Shown here: in pieces, positions 7,557 to 17,507 of the stretch | Layout of the letters: each line of letters begins with the position of its first letter | Position numbering within the stretch: position 1 is the stretch's first letter | Assembly (NCBI RefSeq): GCF_001687475.2 | Contig: NZ_CP031611.1 | Coordinates: 868,001 to 932,000, forward strand | Source of the DNA: Campylobacter hepaticus | GTDB lineage: Bacteria > Campylobacterota > Campylobacteria > Campylobacterales > Campylobacteraceae | DNA: 64,000 bases | Direction: 5' to 3' | Notes under the pieces: model-generated | What the model was told of the DNA's origin: nothing | Databases searched by the model: none | Seen by the model: the letters and a program-made list of their open reading frames with translations, nothing else | Position numbers and translations under genes: made by a program

Positions 7557-9497
7557 TTAATTGTTTGAATTATTATTTGCTGCTTGAATCATACTTTGCA
7601 CAGCGGTTAATTGTCTATTAAGTTTAGCTAACATACCTTCATATTGTAACCATTGATTTGCCATGGTTTCATACCTAGTATCTATTAATTTTTGAGCTGA
7701 TTCTTTATTTTTATTTAAAGCTTTTGTATCATTAGTTAAACTTTCATCATATTTGGTTAAAGAACCATTAGTTCCAGTTATTCCTTGAAGAATGACTTTA
7801 AGCTTAGCAAACACACCCACGCCTTCAACGGCTTGGGCATTTATACTTGTTTGACTTAAACCAAATTGTTTTAAAAACTCATCATCTCCTTTAATAGCAA
7901 AATCAGAATTGCCTTCGGTTTTAAAATTAAGCTTATAACCTTTTTCTCTATCTTTTTCATAAGATTCAACTTTAACGCTTAAACCTTTAATGCCTTTACT
8001 ATTGATATGATTGGCTAAATTTTGAAGCATTTCTTCTTCTGTTTTGCCTGTTAATTTAAAAGTAGTCCCATCAGCATTTTTAGATAAATCATAAGTTTCA
8101 AAATCAGTAATAATTTGAAATTTTCCAAAGTCAAAACTTATACCCTTATCTTCTCCTTCACCCAAATAATCTTTAAGACTATCTTTTTTAATCAAATTTC
8201 CAGTATAATTGATATCTTTGTATTGAGTAATGCCAGAAAAAAAACTCTCAGCCATATTTGGATCTTCTTTAAATTTGCTCTCAAATTTAGAAGAATCAAA
8301 ATTTAAGGTTCCTGACTCACTCATACTCAAACCATAATCTTGCATAGAAAGCATAACTTTGGTACTAACTTTATTGCCATTAGCATCTTCAACCATACCA
8401 TCAACAACCTGGGTTTCAAAAAGGGCTGCAACAATTTGTGATCTTATAGAACTTACTTCATTTACACCTTGTAAAGTTCCTTTAGTCCCTGTTTCACTGT
8501 TATAATCTGTAGCTGCATTAAGATTTAAAACCAAATCATTATAAGCATCTACTAAATCTTGCATGGCTTTAGTGATGGACTCTGTATCTTGTTGGACATC
8601 AAAATTGACTTCACCTGTTGTATTTAAAGTTAAGGTAAGACCTACTCCAAGATCATCAATGGTATTGCTTTGTCTTATCATTTTAATACCATCAAGAGTA
8701 AATTCTGCATTTTGTGCTTTTTGTATATGCAAAGGATTGTCTTTATCATCGATAATGCCAACGCCTTTTTTATTTTTAGCAGGATCAAAGTCTTTTAAAG
8801 CTTCTTCATCTAAATTCCAACCTAGGCTTTTAAAAACATTTTTTGCATTTTCATCTACTGAATACTTTCCATCAGAGTCTTTCTTGCCTGGATAAAAGCT
8901 AATAGCACTATCTTCCCCTGTTTCTTTACTGGTTAAAGTCAAGCGATAATGAGTATCTTTTTCACCTGTGTTGACTATCTTTGCAACTATTTCCCCGCCA
9001 CTTGCCTCATTGATCTTATCTGCTAAGTCCCTATAGGTTGTATTTTTATCTATAGTAACGCTGCATTCTTTACCATTAGAAAAAAAGGTTAAATTAGTAG
9101 TTCCTTGCATATTTGCATCAATAAATCCTGTATCATTTGCTAAACCTTTGCTTTGATACACATCTTTTTGTGCGAGTTGGGTAACATTAACCTTCATGCT
9201 TTGTAAAGCAACCCCACTAGTCACACTTAAACTTGCAGGTGGGTTTGTACTCACACTAGATACTACTTTTCTTTTTGCAAAAGCTGTAGCATCCCCTAAA
9301 GCAGAAACAGCAGTTTGAAAAGTAAGTAATTTTGTCTTAAGCTCTGTTAAATCTTTTTGTTTAGCTGTGTTTTCTTCAATTTTTCTAGTATAAGGATTAA
9401 TGCGAGCTTTTTGTTCTGCCTCTTTTAATTTATCTATAGTTTCTTGAGTTAAAACCCCAGAACCAAATCCTAAACTTGATAAGCTACCAAATCCCAT
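7557..9497 (-). CDS. fliD: Flagellar filament cap protein FliD (hook-associated protein 2)
   Basis: Caps the growing filament tip and promotes flagellin assembly. At 646 aa its length is typical of Campylobacter FliD. The N-terminal coiled segment begins MGFGSLSSLGFGSGVL, and the C-terminal coiled region (TKALNKNKESAQKLIDTRYE..YEGMLAKLNRQL) matches FliD ends. The central domains are the variable part. It starts 2 nt after flaG and is presumably driven by the sigma28 promoter upstream of flaG. Confidence 0.95.
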   Translation of the reverse strand: MGFGSLSSLGFGSGVLTQETIDKLKEAEQKARINPYTRKIEENTAKQKDLTELKTKLLTFQTAVSALGDATAFAKRKVVSSVSTNPPASLSVTSGVALQSMKVNVTQLAQKDVYQSKGLANDTGFIDANMQGTTNLTFFSNGKECSVTIDKNTTYRDLADKINEASGGEIVAKIVNTGEKDTHYRLTLTSKETGEDSAISFYPGKKDSDGKYSVDENAKNVFKSLGWNLDEEALKDFDPAKNKKGVGIIDDKDNPLHIQKAQNAEFTLDGIKMIRQSNTIDDLGVGLTLTLNTTGEVNFDVQQDTESITKAMQDLVDAYNDLVLNLNAATDYNSETGTKGTLQGVNEVSSIRSQIVAALFETQVVDGMVEDANGNKVSTKVMLSMQDYGLSMSESGTLNFDSSKFESKFKEDPNMAESFFSGITQYKDINYTGNLIKKDSLKDYLGEGEDKGISFDFGKFQIITDFETYDLSKNADGTTFKLTGKTEEEMLQNLANHINSKGIKGLSVKVESYEKDREKGYKLNFKTEGNSDFAIKGDDEFLKQFGLSQTSINAQAVEGVGVFAKLKVILQGITGTNGSLTKYDESLTNDTKALNKNKESAQKLIDTRYETMANQWLQYEGMLAKLNRQLTAVQSMIQAANNNSNN

Positions 9498-9499
9498 TT

Positions 9500-9847
9500 T
9501 TAACTCTCCTTATCAAATATCATTCCTATAAGATCTCTAAAATATTCAGCTAATCTCATAGCTTCTTCGCTAGGAATTTTACGAATTTCCTTTCCAGTGT
9601 TTTTTTCTGTTACGCTAATATACATTGATCCGATTTTATCGCTATATCCAAAACGAACATTAGTATCTAAAGATTCCATTTGCTCGTTTAATCTTTTTAC
9701 AATATCGGCCAATCTTTCTTTCATATCTTGTTCTTGTCCCCCATCCCCTTCTTGACTTTTGTTTATATCTGTTTGCGATGGATTTGTCTTTTGAGTTATT
9801 TTTGTAAAAGATGGATCCATACTGTTATTTGCCTTCAATACTTCCAT
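9500..9847 (-). CDS. flaG: FlaG family flagellar protein
   Basis: A 115-aa FlaG-family protein. The family affects filament length and lies next to fliD in most epsilonproteobacteria. The conserved C-terminal half is clear: LNEQMESLDTNVRFGYSDK, then SVTEKNTGKEIRKIPSEEA and FRDLIGMIFD. The N-terminal half is polar and disordered. It is the first gene of the flaG-fliD-fliS unit and has a sigma28 promoter about 40-70 bp upstream. Confidence 0.92.
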   Translation of the reverse strand: MEVLKANNSMDPSFTKITQKTNPSQTDINKSQEGDGGQEQDMKERLADIVKRLNEQMESLDTNVRFGYSDKIGSMYISVTEKNTGKEIRKIPSEEAMRLAEYFRDLIGMIFDKES

Positions 9848-9889
9848 TTTAAAATCCTTTTAAAATCTTTTATTTGCTAATTAAATTTC

Positions 9890-9916
9890 ATATCGACAAA
9901 AATTATAATTACTTTA
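9890..9916 (-). promoter_or_regulatory. Sigma28 (FliA) promoter of flaG-fliD-fliS
   Basis: On the minus strand TAAAGTAA (9909-9916) is followed by exactly 11 nt and then GTCGATAT (9890-9897). This matches the FliA consensus TAAAGTTT-N11-GCCGATAA and contains the CGATAT core used in Campylobacter class 3 flagellar promoters. It lies about 43 nt before the flaG ATG. Confidence 0.85.
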
Positions 9917-9972
9917 ATAAAAAATTTTATTTTAAGCTTATAAAAAGCAAAAAGTGTACCAAAGGATTTGTT

Positions 9973-11775
9973 TTAAAAAATTTCAAATTTAGCAAAAAGT
10001 TTGGGATCGTTTTTTAAAATATTGCGTAAAATAAGATCTTCTATGACACTTTTAGAACAATCTGTTTGCTTAGGCCATACTCTTTCATAAGCATCCATTT
10101 GATTTTTAGCGCTAGCATCTATACCCACTCTATCTTCCTCGATAAAAATATCTCTTTTAGCATCTATATTATTTACCACGCGCCATACGAGCATATAAGG
10201 ATTTTCTAAGTTATTGCAAGGATCTAAAAATACTAAAATTCTAAAATGTTTTTTAAATTCTAAAAGCTTTTGAAAACTTTGTTTAAGCCTTTCTTTTTTA
10301 TCAAGTAAAATACAAGTAATAGGACTTTTGCTTTCTTTATAGAATTGTTTTAAATTTATAATTTCTATTTTTTTACTAAAAAGCTCTAATAAAACCTTAT
10401 CTTCTAAAATTTCAAGCTCTTCTACTTGTGTTTTTTCGCAAGCATCAAGTCCAGCCTTAGCACCAAAACAAGACTGAGGAGATGCATGATCTAATTGATC
10501 GCAAATTCCTTCTGAAATTAAAATTTTTTTTGCATCAAAACGATTTAAAATATAAGGGATTAAAGCATCATAATCTTTTAAAGCAGGGGCTTTTTTATCC
10601 ACAAAAATAGCATGCTTGACAAAACTCATTTGTCCTATACCCCAAAAAGCGTGCATAATTTGTTGAGCATGGGCAGGATATTTAGCATCAATTTTTGCTA
10701 AAATAAGATTATGAAAAACACCATTTTCAGGCATTTTATAATCTATTAAATCAGGCACAGAAGTTTGCAGTAAGGGCAAAAAAATTCTTTCAGTACCAAG
10801 CCCCATGATTTTATCTTCTAAAGGAGGTTTTCCTACAACTGTAGCTTGATAAATGGCATCTTTTTTTACGCTAATTTTTTCTACTTTCATAACAGGGAAA
10901 AGTTCAGCTGGGGTATAAAAACCTGTATGATCTCCAAAAGGACCTTCGATTTTAAATTCTTCTAAGTTTACATAACCTTCAATAACTATATCACTATCAT
11001 AAGGAACAAAAATACCATTTTCACAAGGGGTTAATTTTGCAGGAGTTTTTTTAATAAAACCATAAAGTAAAAGTTCAAAAATACCTTTGGGTAAAGGCGC
11101 TTGAGAACACCAAATATAAAGCGGATGTCCTCCTATAGCTATACTTAAAGGCATTTTTTTAAAACCTGAGTTTTTATACTCATGGTAAAAATGTGCTCCG
11201 TCTTTGTGAATTTGCCAATGGATTAAAAGTTCATTTTTATCACTTACTTGTAAGCGATACATACCAAGATTATTTTGGGTTTTATCTACATTTTGAGTAT
11301 AAACTTGCCCCATAGTGATAAATTTACCCGCATCTTCCTCCCAAGTTTTTAAAATAGGAAGCTCTTCAAGAGAACTTAAAATTTCAAAATTGTATTGTGC
11401 TTTTTGCTTTTGTAATCTTTTAGGGGGTGCATTTTTAAGACTTAATAAATGCATAAAAAAATCTATCTTTGCTTTAAAACTTGTAGGAATATGTAATTTA
11501 GTTAATTTAGCAATTTCATTAGCTAATTCTTCATAAGATCTACCAAAAGCCAAATTTAAAGCTTTTTCATTACAAAAAGTATTCATCAAAACAGGGAATT
11601 TATATTGTTTATTTAATGTTTTATCTATAGGATTTTTAAAAAGCAAGGCTTTAGCATTTTCCCTTTTTTTTGCTTCAATATAAGCTATATGAGGGATTTC
11701 AAGATTCACATCTAAAGGCTCTTCAATCACTCTTAATAAGTCATTTTCTTTTAATAGTTTAATAAATTCTTTCAT
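9973..11775 (-). CDS. ubiD: UbiD-family decarboxylase
   Basis: A prenylated-FMN-dependent decarboxylase of 600 aa. UbiD features include the substrate/cofactor region LGMYRLQVSDKNELLIHWQIH, the Glu-rich EGPFGDHTGFYTPAE segment and the metal-binding SIAIGGHP loop. Campylobacter respires with menaquinone made by the futalosine route, so the likely job is aromatic-acid decarboxylation in that pathway rather than ubiquinone synthesis; this is inference. The ATG overlaps the hemC stop (ATGA). Confidence 0.9.
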   Translation of the reverse strand: MKEFIKLLKENDLLRVIEEPLDVNLEIPHIAYIEAKKRENAKALLFKNPIDKTLNKQYKFPVLMNTFCNEKALNLAFGRSYEELANEIAKLTKLHIPTSFKAKIDFFMHLLSLKNAPPKRLQKQKAQYNFEILSSLEELPILKTWEEDAGKFITMGQVYTQNVDKTQNNLGMYRLQVSDKNELLIHWQIHKDGAHFYHEYKNSGFKKMPLSIAIGGHPLYIWCSQAPLPKGIFELLLYGFIKKTPAKLTPCENGIFVPYDSDIVIEGYVNLEEFKIEGPFGDHTGFYTPAELFPVMKVEKISVKKDAIYQATVVGKPPLEDKIMGLGTERIFLPLLQTSVPDLIDYKMPENGVFHNLILAKIDAKYPAHAQQIMHAFWGIGQMSFVKHAIFVDKKAPALKDYDALIPYILNRFDAKKILISEGICDQLDHASPQSCFGAKAGLDACEKTQVEELEILEDKVLLELFSKKIEIINLKQFYKESKSPITCILLDKKERLKQSFQKLLEFKKHFRILVFLDPCNNLENPYMLVWRVVNNIDAKRDIFIEEDRVGIDASAKNQMDAYERVWPKQTDCSKSVIEDLILRNILKNDPKLFAKFEIF

Positions 11776-12698
11776 ATCATACTTTCAGCTTGAATTAAAA
11801 GCTCCTTAGCTCCCTTAGCTATAAATTCTTTAGCTAATTTCTCACCAAAAAACTTATAATCGCTTTTTTTAATCATTCTTTTATCTTTTAAAATTTCACT
11901 TCCATCAGGAAGTCCAAGCACACAACGCACACAAATTTTATCATTTAAAAGCTCTGCATTAACCCCTATGGGTACTTGACAACCTCCTTCTAAAGTGGCA
12001 ATAAAATCTCTTTCTATGGTTGTTTCAATCAAAGCATCTTCATCATTTAAACACTCTAAAAGTTCTAAAATATCACTTTGATCAATACTTTGTATCCCTA
12101 AAGCTCCTTGAGAAGCTGCTGGGATAAGTTCATCTTTGCTAAATTCATATACAAAATTGACTTCTTTATCCAAATTTAAACGTTTAATACCTGCTATAGC
12201 TAAAATAATAGCATCAAATTCTCCATTTTTTAATTTTTGTATACGAGAATTTACATTACCGCGTAAAGAAATGATTTTTAAATCAGGTCTTAATAATAAA
12301 AGTTGCATTTTACGTCTTAGGCTTGTAGTTCCTATTTTTGCACCTTGCGGTAAGGAAAGAAAATCTTTATAATTTTGACTAAGCATAGCATCATTGCTTT
12401 TTTCTCTTTTACTTACTGCTGCTAAAACCAAACCTTGTGGAAAAAAACTTGGCATGTCTTTTAAACTGTGTACGGCTAAATGCGCATCCTTTCTTAGCAT
12501 GCTTTCTTCAAGTTCTTTAGTAAAAAGCCCCTTGCCACCAATCTTTGCTAAAGGTGTATCTAGTAAAACATCTCCTTTAGTTTTAAAACCTTCTAAAACG
12601 ACTTCTATTTGGTGTTTATCTTTTAGAATTTGGGCTATATGATGGCTTTGCCAAAGAGCTAATTGGCTTTTTCTTGTTGCAATAATAAGTTCTTTCAT
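11772..12698 (-). CDS. hemC: Porphobilinogen deaminase (hydroxymethylbilane synthase)
   Basis: Joins four porphobilinogen units to hydroxymethylbilane in haem synthesis. The 308-aa length is normal. Cys240 in EGGCQVPIG is the attachment site of the dipyrromethane cofactor. The catalytic region AVHSLKDMPS and the Arg-rich TTSLRRKMQLL and SLRGNVNSRI motifs are intact. It overlaps the FxsA-like gene upstream and ubiD downstream by 4 nt each, so it is part of a tightly coupled operon that also holds hemA. Confidence 0.96.
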   Translation of the reverse strand: MKELIIATRKSQLALWQSHHIAQILKDKHQIEVVLEGFKTKGDVLLDTPLAKIGGKGLFTKELEESMLRKDAHLAVHSLKDMPSFFPQGLVLAAVSKREKSNDAMLSQNYKDFLSLPQGAKIGTTSLRRKMQLLLLRPDLKIISLRGNVNSRIQKLKNGEFDAIILAIAGIKRLNLDKEVNFVYEFSKDELIPAASQGALGIQSIDQSDILELLECLNDEDALIETTIERDFIATLEGGCQVPIGVNAELLNDKICVRCVLGLPDGSEILKDKRMIKKSDYKFFGEKLAKEFIAKGAKELLIQAESMI

Positions 12699-13078
12699 TT
12701 TTTATCCTCGATAATTTCAACATCAATGATTTCTTCATTAGAATTGCGGTATTTTTGATAAGTATGTTTTGATTTTGTCATTAATTTTAAAACAATACCA
12801 AAAATGAATACACAAAATCCTAAAATACTAGTAATAATACCTGGAAAAATAAATAAAATTCCTGCTAATACAAAAGTAAATTGAGTCAGCATGTGTCTTA
12901 AACCACCCATTTGAAACTCCAACATATTTTTCCAAAACAAAGCCAATAAAACCACACCAAAAATCAAACTCATAAAGATAAAAAATAAAAAATTACCAAA
13001 ACCAAAAAAGATTATAAACAACACACTTACAATGATTTCAAATACGAATAAAGGACTTAAACTCAATTTATAATTCAT
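12695..13078 (-). CDS. FxsA-like integral membrane protein
   Basis: A 127-aa protein with four hydrophobic segments (about 7-24, 28-48, 63-82 and 84-102) and a basic, then acidic cytoplasmic tail. The GFGNFLFFIFMSLIFGVVLL and LAGILFIFPGIITSILG segments have the layout of the FxsA family, named for an E. coli protein that eases phage T7 exclusion by F. The molecular function is unknown. It overlaps proS and hemC by 4 nt and lies where Cj0544 lies in C. jejuni. Confidence 0.75.
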   Translation of the reverse strand: MNYKLSLSPLFVFEIIVSVLFIIFFGFGNFLFFIFMSLIFGVVLLALFWKNMLEFQMGGLRHMLTQFTFVLAGILFIFPGIITSILGFCVFIFGIVLKLMTKSKHTYQKYRNSNEEIIDVEIIEDKK

Positions 13079-14781
13079 AATATTTTCTTTTTAATCACTT
13101 CTGTAATTTGATCTATTTTTATAAGTTCTTTTGTTAAATCTTGTCTTTGTATGAGTTCTACTTCTTGATTTTTAAAATCTTTACCAAGAACTAAAGCATA
13201 AGGAAAACCCATAAGCTCAAAATCATTCATTTTAACCCCAAAACGCTCATTTCTATCATCAAGCAAAACTTCAATCCCAGCTTGAGATAAATCTTTATAA
13301 AGTGTATTAGCAAATTCTAAAAGCTCTTCATCTTTAACATTTGAAACAATAATTTCAAGTGCAAAAGGACTTAAAGCCTTGTTCCAAATACAACCTTTTT
13401 CATCATGGCTTGCTTCAATAGCTACTGCTAGTAAACGCGAAACACCTATACCATAACAACCCATATAAAAGGCTTGATTTTTACCCTTTTCATCCAAAAA
13501 ATTTGCATTCATAGCCTTAGAATATTTTTGACCTAATTTAAAAATATGACCTACTTCTATACCCTTAGTTTTTTTTAATTTTCCTTTGCATTTAATACAA
13601 CAATCATTTTCTTTAACTTCTACTAAATCTTTAAAGCGTTCTTTGTTTAAATTGATTACATCAATGCCTATGAGATGATAATCTTTCTCATTAGCTCCTA
13701 TAATCATTTGTTTTTCATATTCAAGCTCTTGATCTATATAAAAATCTATATCTTTTAAACCTATAAAACCTATAAAACCAGGAACCAAACCAGATTTTTT
13801 TAATTCTTCTTCACTAGCATCAACAAGCTCAAGTGCCTTACAAGCATTTTGTGCTTTTGTTTCTTGCAAATCATCGCACCCACGTATAAAAAATACAAGC
13901 AATTTACTTTCATGTTCATAAATAGCCTTTTTAACTATAGCTTTGATGGTATAAAAAGTATTGATTTTAAAAAATTGTGCTAATTCATCTATAGTTTTTA
14001 CATTTGCAGTATAAAATTTACTTGCATAATTTGCCTCAGGAGCTTCATCTTCACAGGTTTTTTTAGCTCTTTTAGCAGCTTCTACATTGGCTGCATAATC
14101 ACAATTTTGACAAATTACAATATCATCTTCTCCATTTTTTGCTAAAACCATAAATTCCTTAGAACCGCTTCCACCTATTGCTCCACTATCAGCTTCTACT
14201 GCCCTAAAATCTAATCCCATTCTTTGAAAAATTTTAGTATAAGTTTCATACATTAAATCAAACTCACGGCTTAAATCTTCTTCATTAGCATGAAAGCTAT
14301 AACCATCTTTCATTAAAAATTCACGACATCTTAAAAGCCCAAATCTAGGTCTTGCTTCATCACGAAATTTCAACCCTATTTGATATAAATGTAAAGGCAA
14401 ATGCTTATAGCTTGTAATTTTGTTTTTTACTAAAGAAAGTATAGCCTCTTCATGAGTTGGACCTAGAACAAATTCATTGTCTTTCCTATCTTTAAAACGT
14501 AAAAGTTCTTTTCCAAAAACACTATAGCGACCACTTTCTTGCCATAAACTTGCAGGAGTAATAAAACTTAGATTCACCTCTTGAGCGCCTGCTTTATCCA
14601 TTTCTTCTTTAACTATATTTTTAATCTTATCTAAAACCTTTTTTCCTAAAGGCAAAAAATTATAAAGCCCACTACCAATTTGTTCAATAAATCCTGCACG
14701 TGTTAAATAAATATGACTAGGTAAAGTGGCATCTTTTGGTGCTTCTTTTAAACTTGGTGCGTATAATTTACTCAATTTCAT
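13075..14781 (-). CDS. proS: Prolyl-tRNA synthetase
   Basis: Class II synthetase charging tRNA-Pro, bacterial type with an inserted editing (INS) domain between catalytic motifs 2 and 3. Motif 2 (FRDEARPRFGLLRCREFLMKD) and motif 3 (GIGVSRLLA) are present, as is the C-terminal anticodon-binding domain (DDRNERFGVKMNDFELMG). The start is taken at MKLSKLYAP (ATG 14781), preceded by GGAG seven bases upstream; a longer reading starting at 14805 lies inside hemA and lacks a ribosome site. It overlaps hemA by 14 nt. Confidence 0.96.
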   Translation of the reverse strand: MKLSKLYAPSLKEAPKDATLPSHIYLTRAGFIEQIGSGLYNFLPLGKKVLDKIKNIVKEEMDKAGAQEVNLSFITPASLWQESGRYSVFGKELLRFKDRKDNEFVLGPTHEEAILSLVKNKITSYKHLPLHLYQIGLKFRDEARPRFGLLRCREFLMKDGYSFHANEEDLSREFDLMYETYTKIFQRMGLDFRAVEADSGAIGGSGSKEFMVLAKNGEDDIVICQNCDYAANVEAAKRAKKTCEDEAPEANYASKFYTANVKTIDELAQFFKINTFYTIKAIVKKAIYEHESKLLVFFIRGCDDLQETKAQNACKALELVDASEEELKKSGLVPGFIGFIGLKDIDFYIDQELEYEKQMIIGANEKDYHLIGIDVINLNKERFKDLVEVKENDCCIKCKGKLKKTKGIEVGHIFKLGQKYSKAMNANFLDEKGKNQAFYMGCYGIGVSRLLAVAIEASHDEKGCIWNKALSPFALEIIVSNVKDEELLEFANTLYKDLSQAGIEVLLDDRNERFGVKMNDFELMGFPYALVLGKDFKNQEVELIQRQDLTKELIKIDQITEVIKKKIL

Positions 14782-16066
14782 CGTTATTCTCCATATTAAA
14801 TTCACATTTGTATTGATTTAAACCTTCAAGTTTATTATTTAAATCAAAAACATAACGCATAGCGTTAATGACTGTATCACTTTGTACCTTACCTTGTAAA
14901 CGTTTTAAATTAATAGTAGGGGTATGCAAAAAAGCTTTAAAGACTTGATGGATTAACTTTCTTGCTTCTTCTTTATCAGACTTTTTTAAATAACCTTTTT
15001 TAATAGCAATTTGAAGTTGTTCGTTTGCATATTCTTTGGCTTGTAAACGAATAGCTTTAATAATAGGCGATAAGGCTAAATCATTTAAATACTTAAAAAA
15101 TTCAGCTGTTTCATAACCTATGATACTATATGCCGCACGGGCTTCTTGTTCTCTTAAAGCCAAATTTTTTTGCACCACTACATCAAGATCATCTACAGAA
15201 AAAACAAAAATATTTTCATTTTGACTGATATTAATATCTCTTGGAACTGCCATATCAAAAAAATACCTCTTATAAGTAAAATCTTCAATAAGACAATCTG
15301 TAATAATAGGCTCTAAAGCATTAGTAGCTGAGAAAAAAAACTCATATTTATTTAAATAATATTTTAAATTTTCTAAACCATCACATTCACTTAAAGCACC
15401 TAATCTCTCACAAAGATCTTGAGCTTTTTCTAAACTACGGTTTAAAATAATCACCCTAGATCCAGCAGCAATTAAATGCCTAGCTGCAAGTTCACTCATT
15501 TCTCCAGCTCCAATAACAACAACTTTTTTTTGGGTTAAATCTGTTAGTTCTTTAGCTTTAGCTACAGCAACACTAGCTACTGAAATAGGATTTTTAGAAA
15601 TTTGAGTTTCATTACGGATTTTAGCAGCACATTTAAAAGCACTATGGACTGATCTTGAAAGATGAACCGCGCAAAAATTATTTTTTAAAGCAAAAATAAA
15701 AGCATCTTTTAACTGACCTGCAATTTGAGTTTCACCTACTACTAAACTATCTAAAGAGCTTGCTACAGAAAATAAATGGTGTATAGCCCCACTATCTTCA
15801 AAGATATCAGCTTTCTCAAGTAAAATATTTTTATCAACATCGCAAAGCAAAGCTAAAGTTTTAACAATAAATTCAGCACAAGCCATTTTCACAAAAGCTA
15901 AAATTTCAACACGATTACAAGTACTTATGAGTAAACATTCATCGATATTTTCATGGGTTTTTATGATTTTTAGAAATTCTTTTTTTTTCTTTTCATCAGA
16001 AAAACTTAATTTTTCCCTTAAAGCAAGATCTGTATTTTTATGAGTGAAAGAAATACAATAATACAT
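14768..16066 (-). CDS. hemA: Glutamyl-tRNA reductase
   Basis: First committed step of C5 haem synthesis: reduces glutamyl-tRNA to glutamate-1-semialdehyde with NADPH. The catalytic Cys50 lies in STCNRVEIL. The NADPH-binding motif is VIGAGEMSELAARHL, and the SSLDSLVVGETQIAGQLK signature and the C-terminal dimerisation helices are present. It is 432 aa. Its ATG overlaps the stop of the polyprenyl synthase by one base (TAATG), showing translational coupling. Confidence 0.96.
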   Translation of the reverse strand: MYYCISFTHKNTDLALREKLSFSDEKKKKEFLKIIKTHENIDECLLISTCNRVEILAFVKMACAEFIVKTLALLCDVDKNILLEKADIFEDSGAIHHLFSVASSLDSLVVGETQIAGQLKDAFIFALKNNFCAVHLSRSVHSAFKCAAKIRNETQISKNPISVASVAVAKAKELTDLTQKKVVVIGAGEMSELAARHLIAAGSRVIILNRSLEKAQDLCERLGALSECDGLENLKYYLNKYEFFFSATNALEPIITDCLIEDFTYKRYFFDMAVPRDINISQNENIFVFSVDDLDVVVQKNLALREQEARAAYSIIGYETAEFFKYLNDLALSPIIKAIRLQAKEYANEQLQIAIKKGYLKKSDKEEARKLIHQVFKAFLHTPTINLKRLQGKVQSDTVINAMRYVFDLNNKLEGLNQYKCEFNMENNDEIE

Positions 16067-16959
16067 TAAAATTCCCTATCTATCATAGCTTGAATAATAT
16101 CATTAAGCTTATTATTGCCATAATGTTCAATGGACTTACTAGCCATTTTAGCATAAGTTTTAGCTTCTAAAATAGCTTTATGCAAGGCTTGATGCTCTTG
16201 TAATTTCATAAGAAGCCATCGTTTTTCATCTTCATTTAAATCTTTTTTAAATAAATTTTGCAAATAAAGCTTGTTTTCTTCATCTAAACTTTCATAAAGA
16301 TAAATATAAGGCAAGGTTGTTTTACCTTCTTTAAAATCACTCATAACTGGCTTTCCAAGGGTTAATTCATTACTTTTAATATCTAAAATATCATCTATCA
16401 TTTGAAAAGCAAGTCCCAAATTTTTTCCATATTGTGCAAAATCTTCTTCATTATGTTTTGCTAAAATAGCCCCGCATCTCGCACTTGCTTCAATCAAAAT
16501 AGCTGTTTTATTATAAATCATAGTTAAATATGCTTGCTTATTAAGATTAAAACTTTTTGCTAGTTCCACATCCATAAGCTCACCTATAGCAAGTTTAACT
16601 ACAGCATCTGAAATAATACTTGCAAATTCAAGACCTATTTGACTTAATTCATAAAAAGCCTTAGAATATAAAATATCTCCTAACATAAGAGCATTTTTTG
16701 TACCAAATTCTGCATTAACTGACTTTGCCCCACGTCTTAATTTACTTTCATCAATAATATCATCATGCAATAAACTTGCAAGATGTATAAGTTCTATAAT
16801 AGCACAAATTTTATAAGCATCATCACTTTGTGGAGCAATAGATAAAAGCAATTTTGATCGCAATTTTTTACCTGATTTTACATTTTCAAGCATATTTAAA
16901 ATAGGCTTATAATTTAAATCTTTTAAAAATTCTTTAATTAAATCATCTATTTTTTGCAC
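16066..16959 (-). CDS. Polyprenyl diphosphate synthase
   Basis: Trans-prenyltransferase that elongates allylic diphosphates with isopentenyl diphosphate, probably to make the menaquinone side chain. The first Asp-rich motif is HDDIIDESKLRRG (with the following RR pair) and the second is QMIDDILDI. At 297 aa it fits the long-chain class (ispB-like), though farnesyl synthase cannot be excluded from sequence alone. The start is GTG at 16959. It is followed without a gap by hemA. Confidence 0.88.
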   Translation of the reverse strand: MQKIDDLIKEFLKDLNYKPILNMLENVKSGKKLRSKLLLSIAPQSDDAYKICAIIELIHLASLLHDDIIDESKLRRGAKSVNAEFGTKNALMLGDILYSKAFYELSQIGLEFASIISDAVVKLAIGELMDVELAKSFNLNKQAYLTMIYNKTAILIEASARCGAILAKHNEEDFAQYGKNLGLAFQMIDDILDIKSNELTLGKPVMSDFKEGKTTLPYIYLYESLDEENKLYLQNLFKKDLNEDEKRWLLMKLQEHQALHKAILEAKTYAKMASKSIEHYGNNKLNDIIQAMIDREF

Positions 16960-16968
16960 AATCTTTCC

Positions 16969-17505
16969 TTATTCATTGCTATTATTATTTTCTCTACGTG
17001 TTAATGGTTTAACTTGCAATTGATTAAAATCTATCATAGGAACAACTTGATTATTTGATGGTGGATTTTTCAAAGCCTTTTTTCGTGGATCTAAAAATTC
17101 TACCATCAATCTTGATTCCTTATCCTCTATATAAACTTTAAAAGTTGCTAAACCTTTATTATAACTATCAAATTCTAAAATAAGCCTTGCTCTATCAATA
17201 TGAGGATTAGTATAATCAGGAATTAAAGTTTGACTCACCCAATCTAAATTTCTACGCAAACTCATCACAAATTGACGTGGATATTTACGGAATTTAGAGT
17301 GAACAATAATATTAGTATTATCAAACAAAGTCCAATAAAAATCAAAATTTTGCACTTGATCCTCATAGCCTTTTTCTTGAATTTGCACACTAGCTCTCTC
17401 ATCTTTTTTAAGTACAAATTCATACATATAATCAAACACGGGTTCGGATGCTCCAAGATTACTAAGAACAATGCAAATGAAACAATAAAAGCTTATTTTA
17501 GACAA
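16969..17505 (-). CDS. Exported protein of unknown function (Cj0540-like)
   Basis: A 178-aa protein with an N-terminal hydrophobic signal (SKISFYCFICIVLSNLGA, then SEP), so it is probably periplasmic. The mature part is beta-rich with a short disordered tail. No family is recognised with certainty. The start is TTG at 17505, with GAAGG six bases upstream and two bases after the stop of the preceding gene. It belongs to the run of genes leading to hemA. Confidence 0.75.
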   Translation of the reverse strand: MSKISFYCFICIVLSNLGASEPVFDYMYEFVLKKDERASVQIQEKGYEDQVQNFDFYWTLFDNTNIIVHSKFRKYPRQFVMSLRRNLDWVSQTLIPDYTNPHIDRARLILEFDSYNKGLATFKVYIEDKESRLMVEFLDPRKKALKNPPSNNQVVPMIDFNQLQVKPLTRRENNNSNE

Positions 17506-17507
17506 TT

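Noticed and set aside
8115-8895. Plus-strand open frames inside fliD
   Set aside because: They are antisense shadows of a strongly recognised gene.
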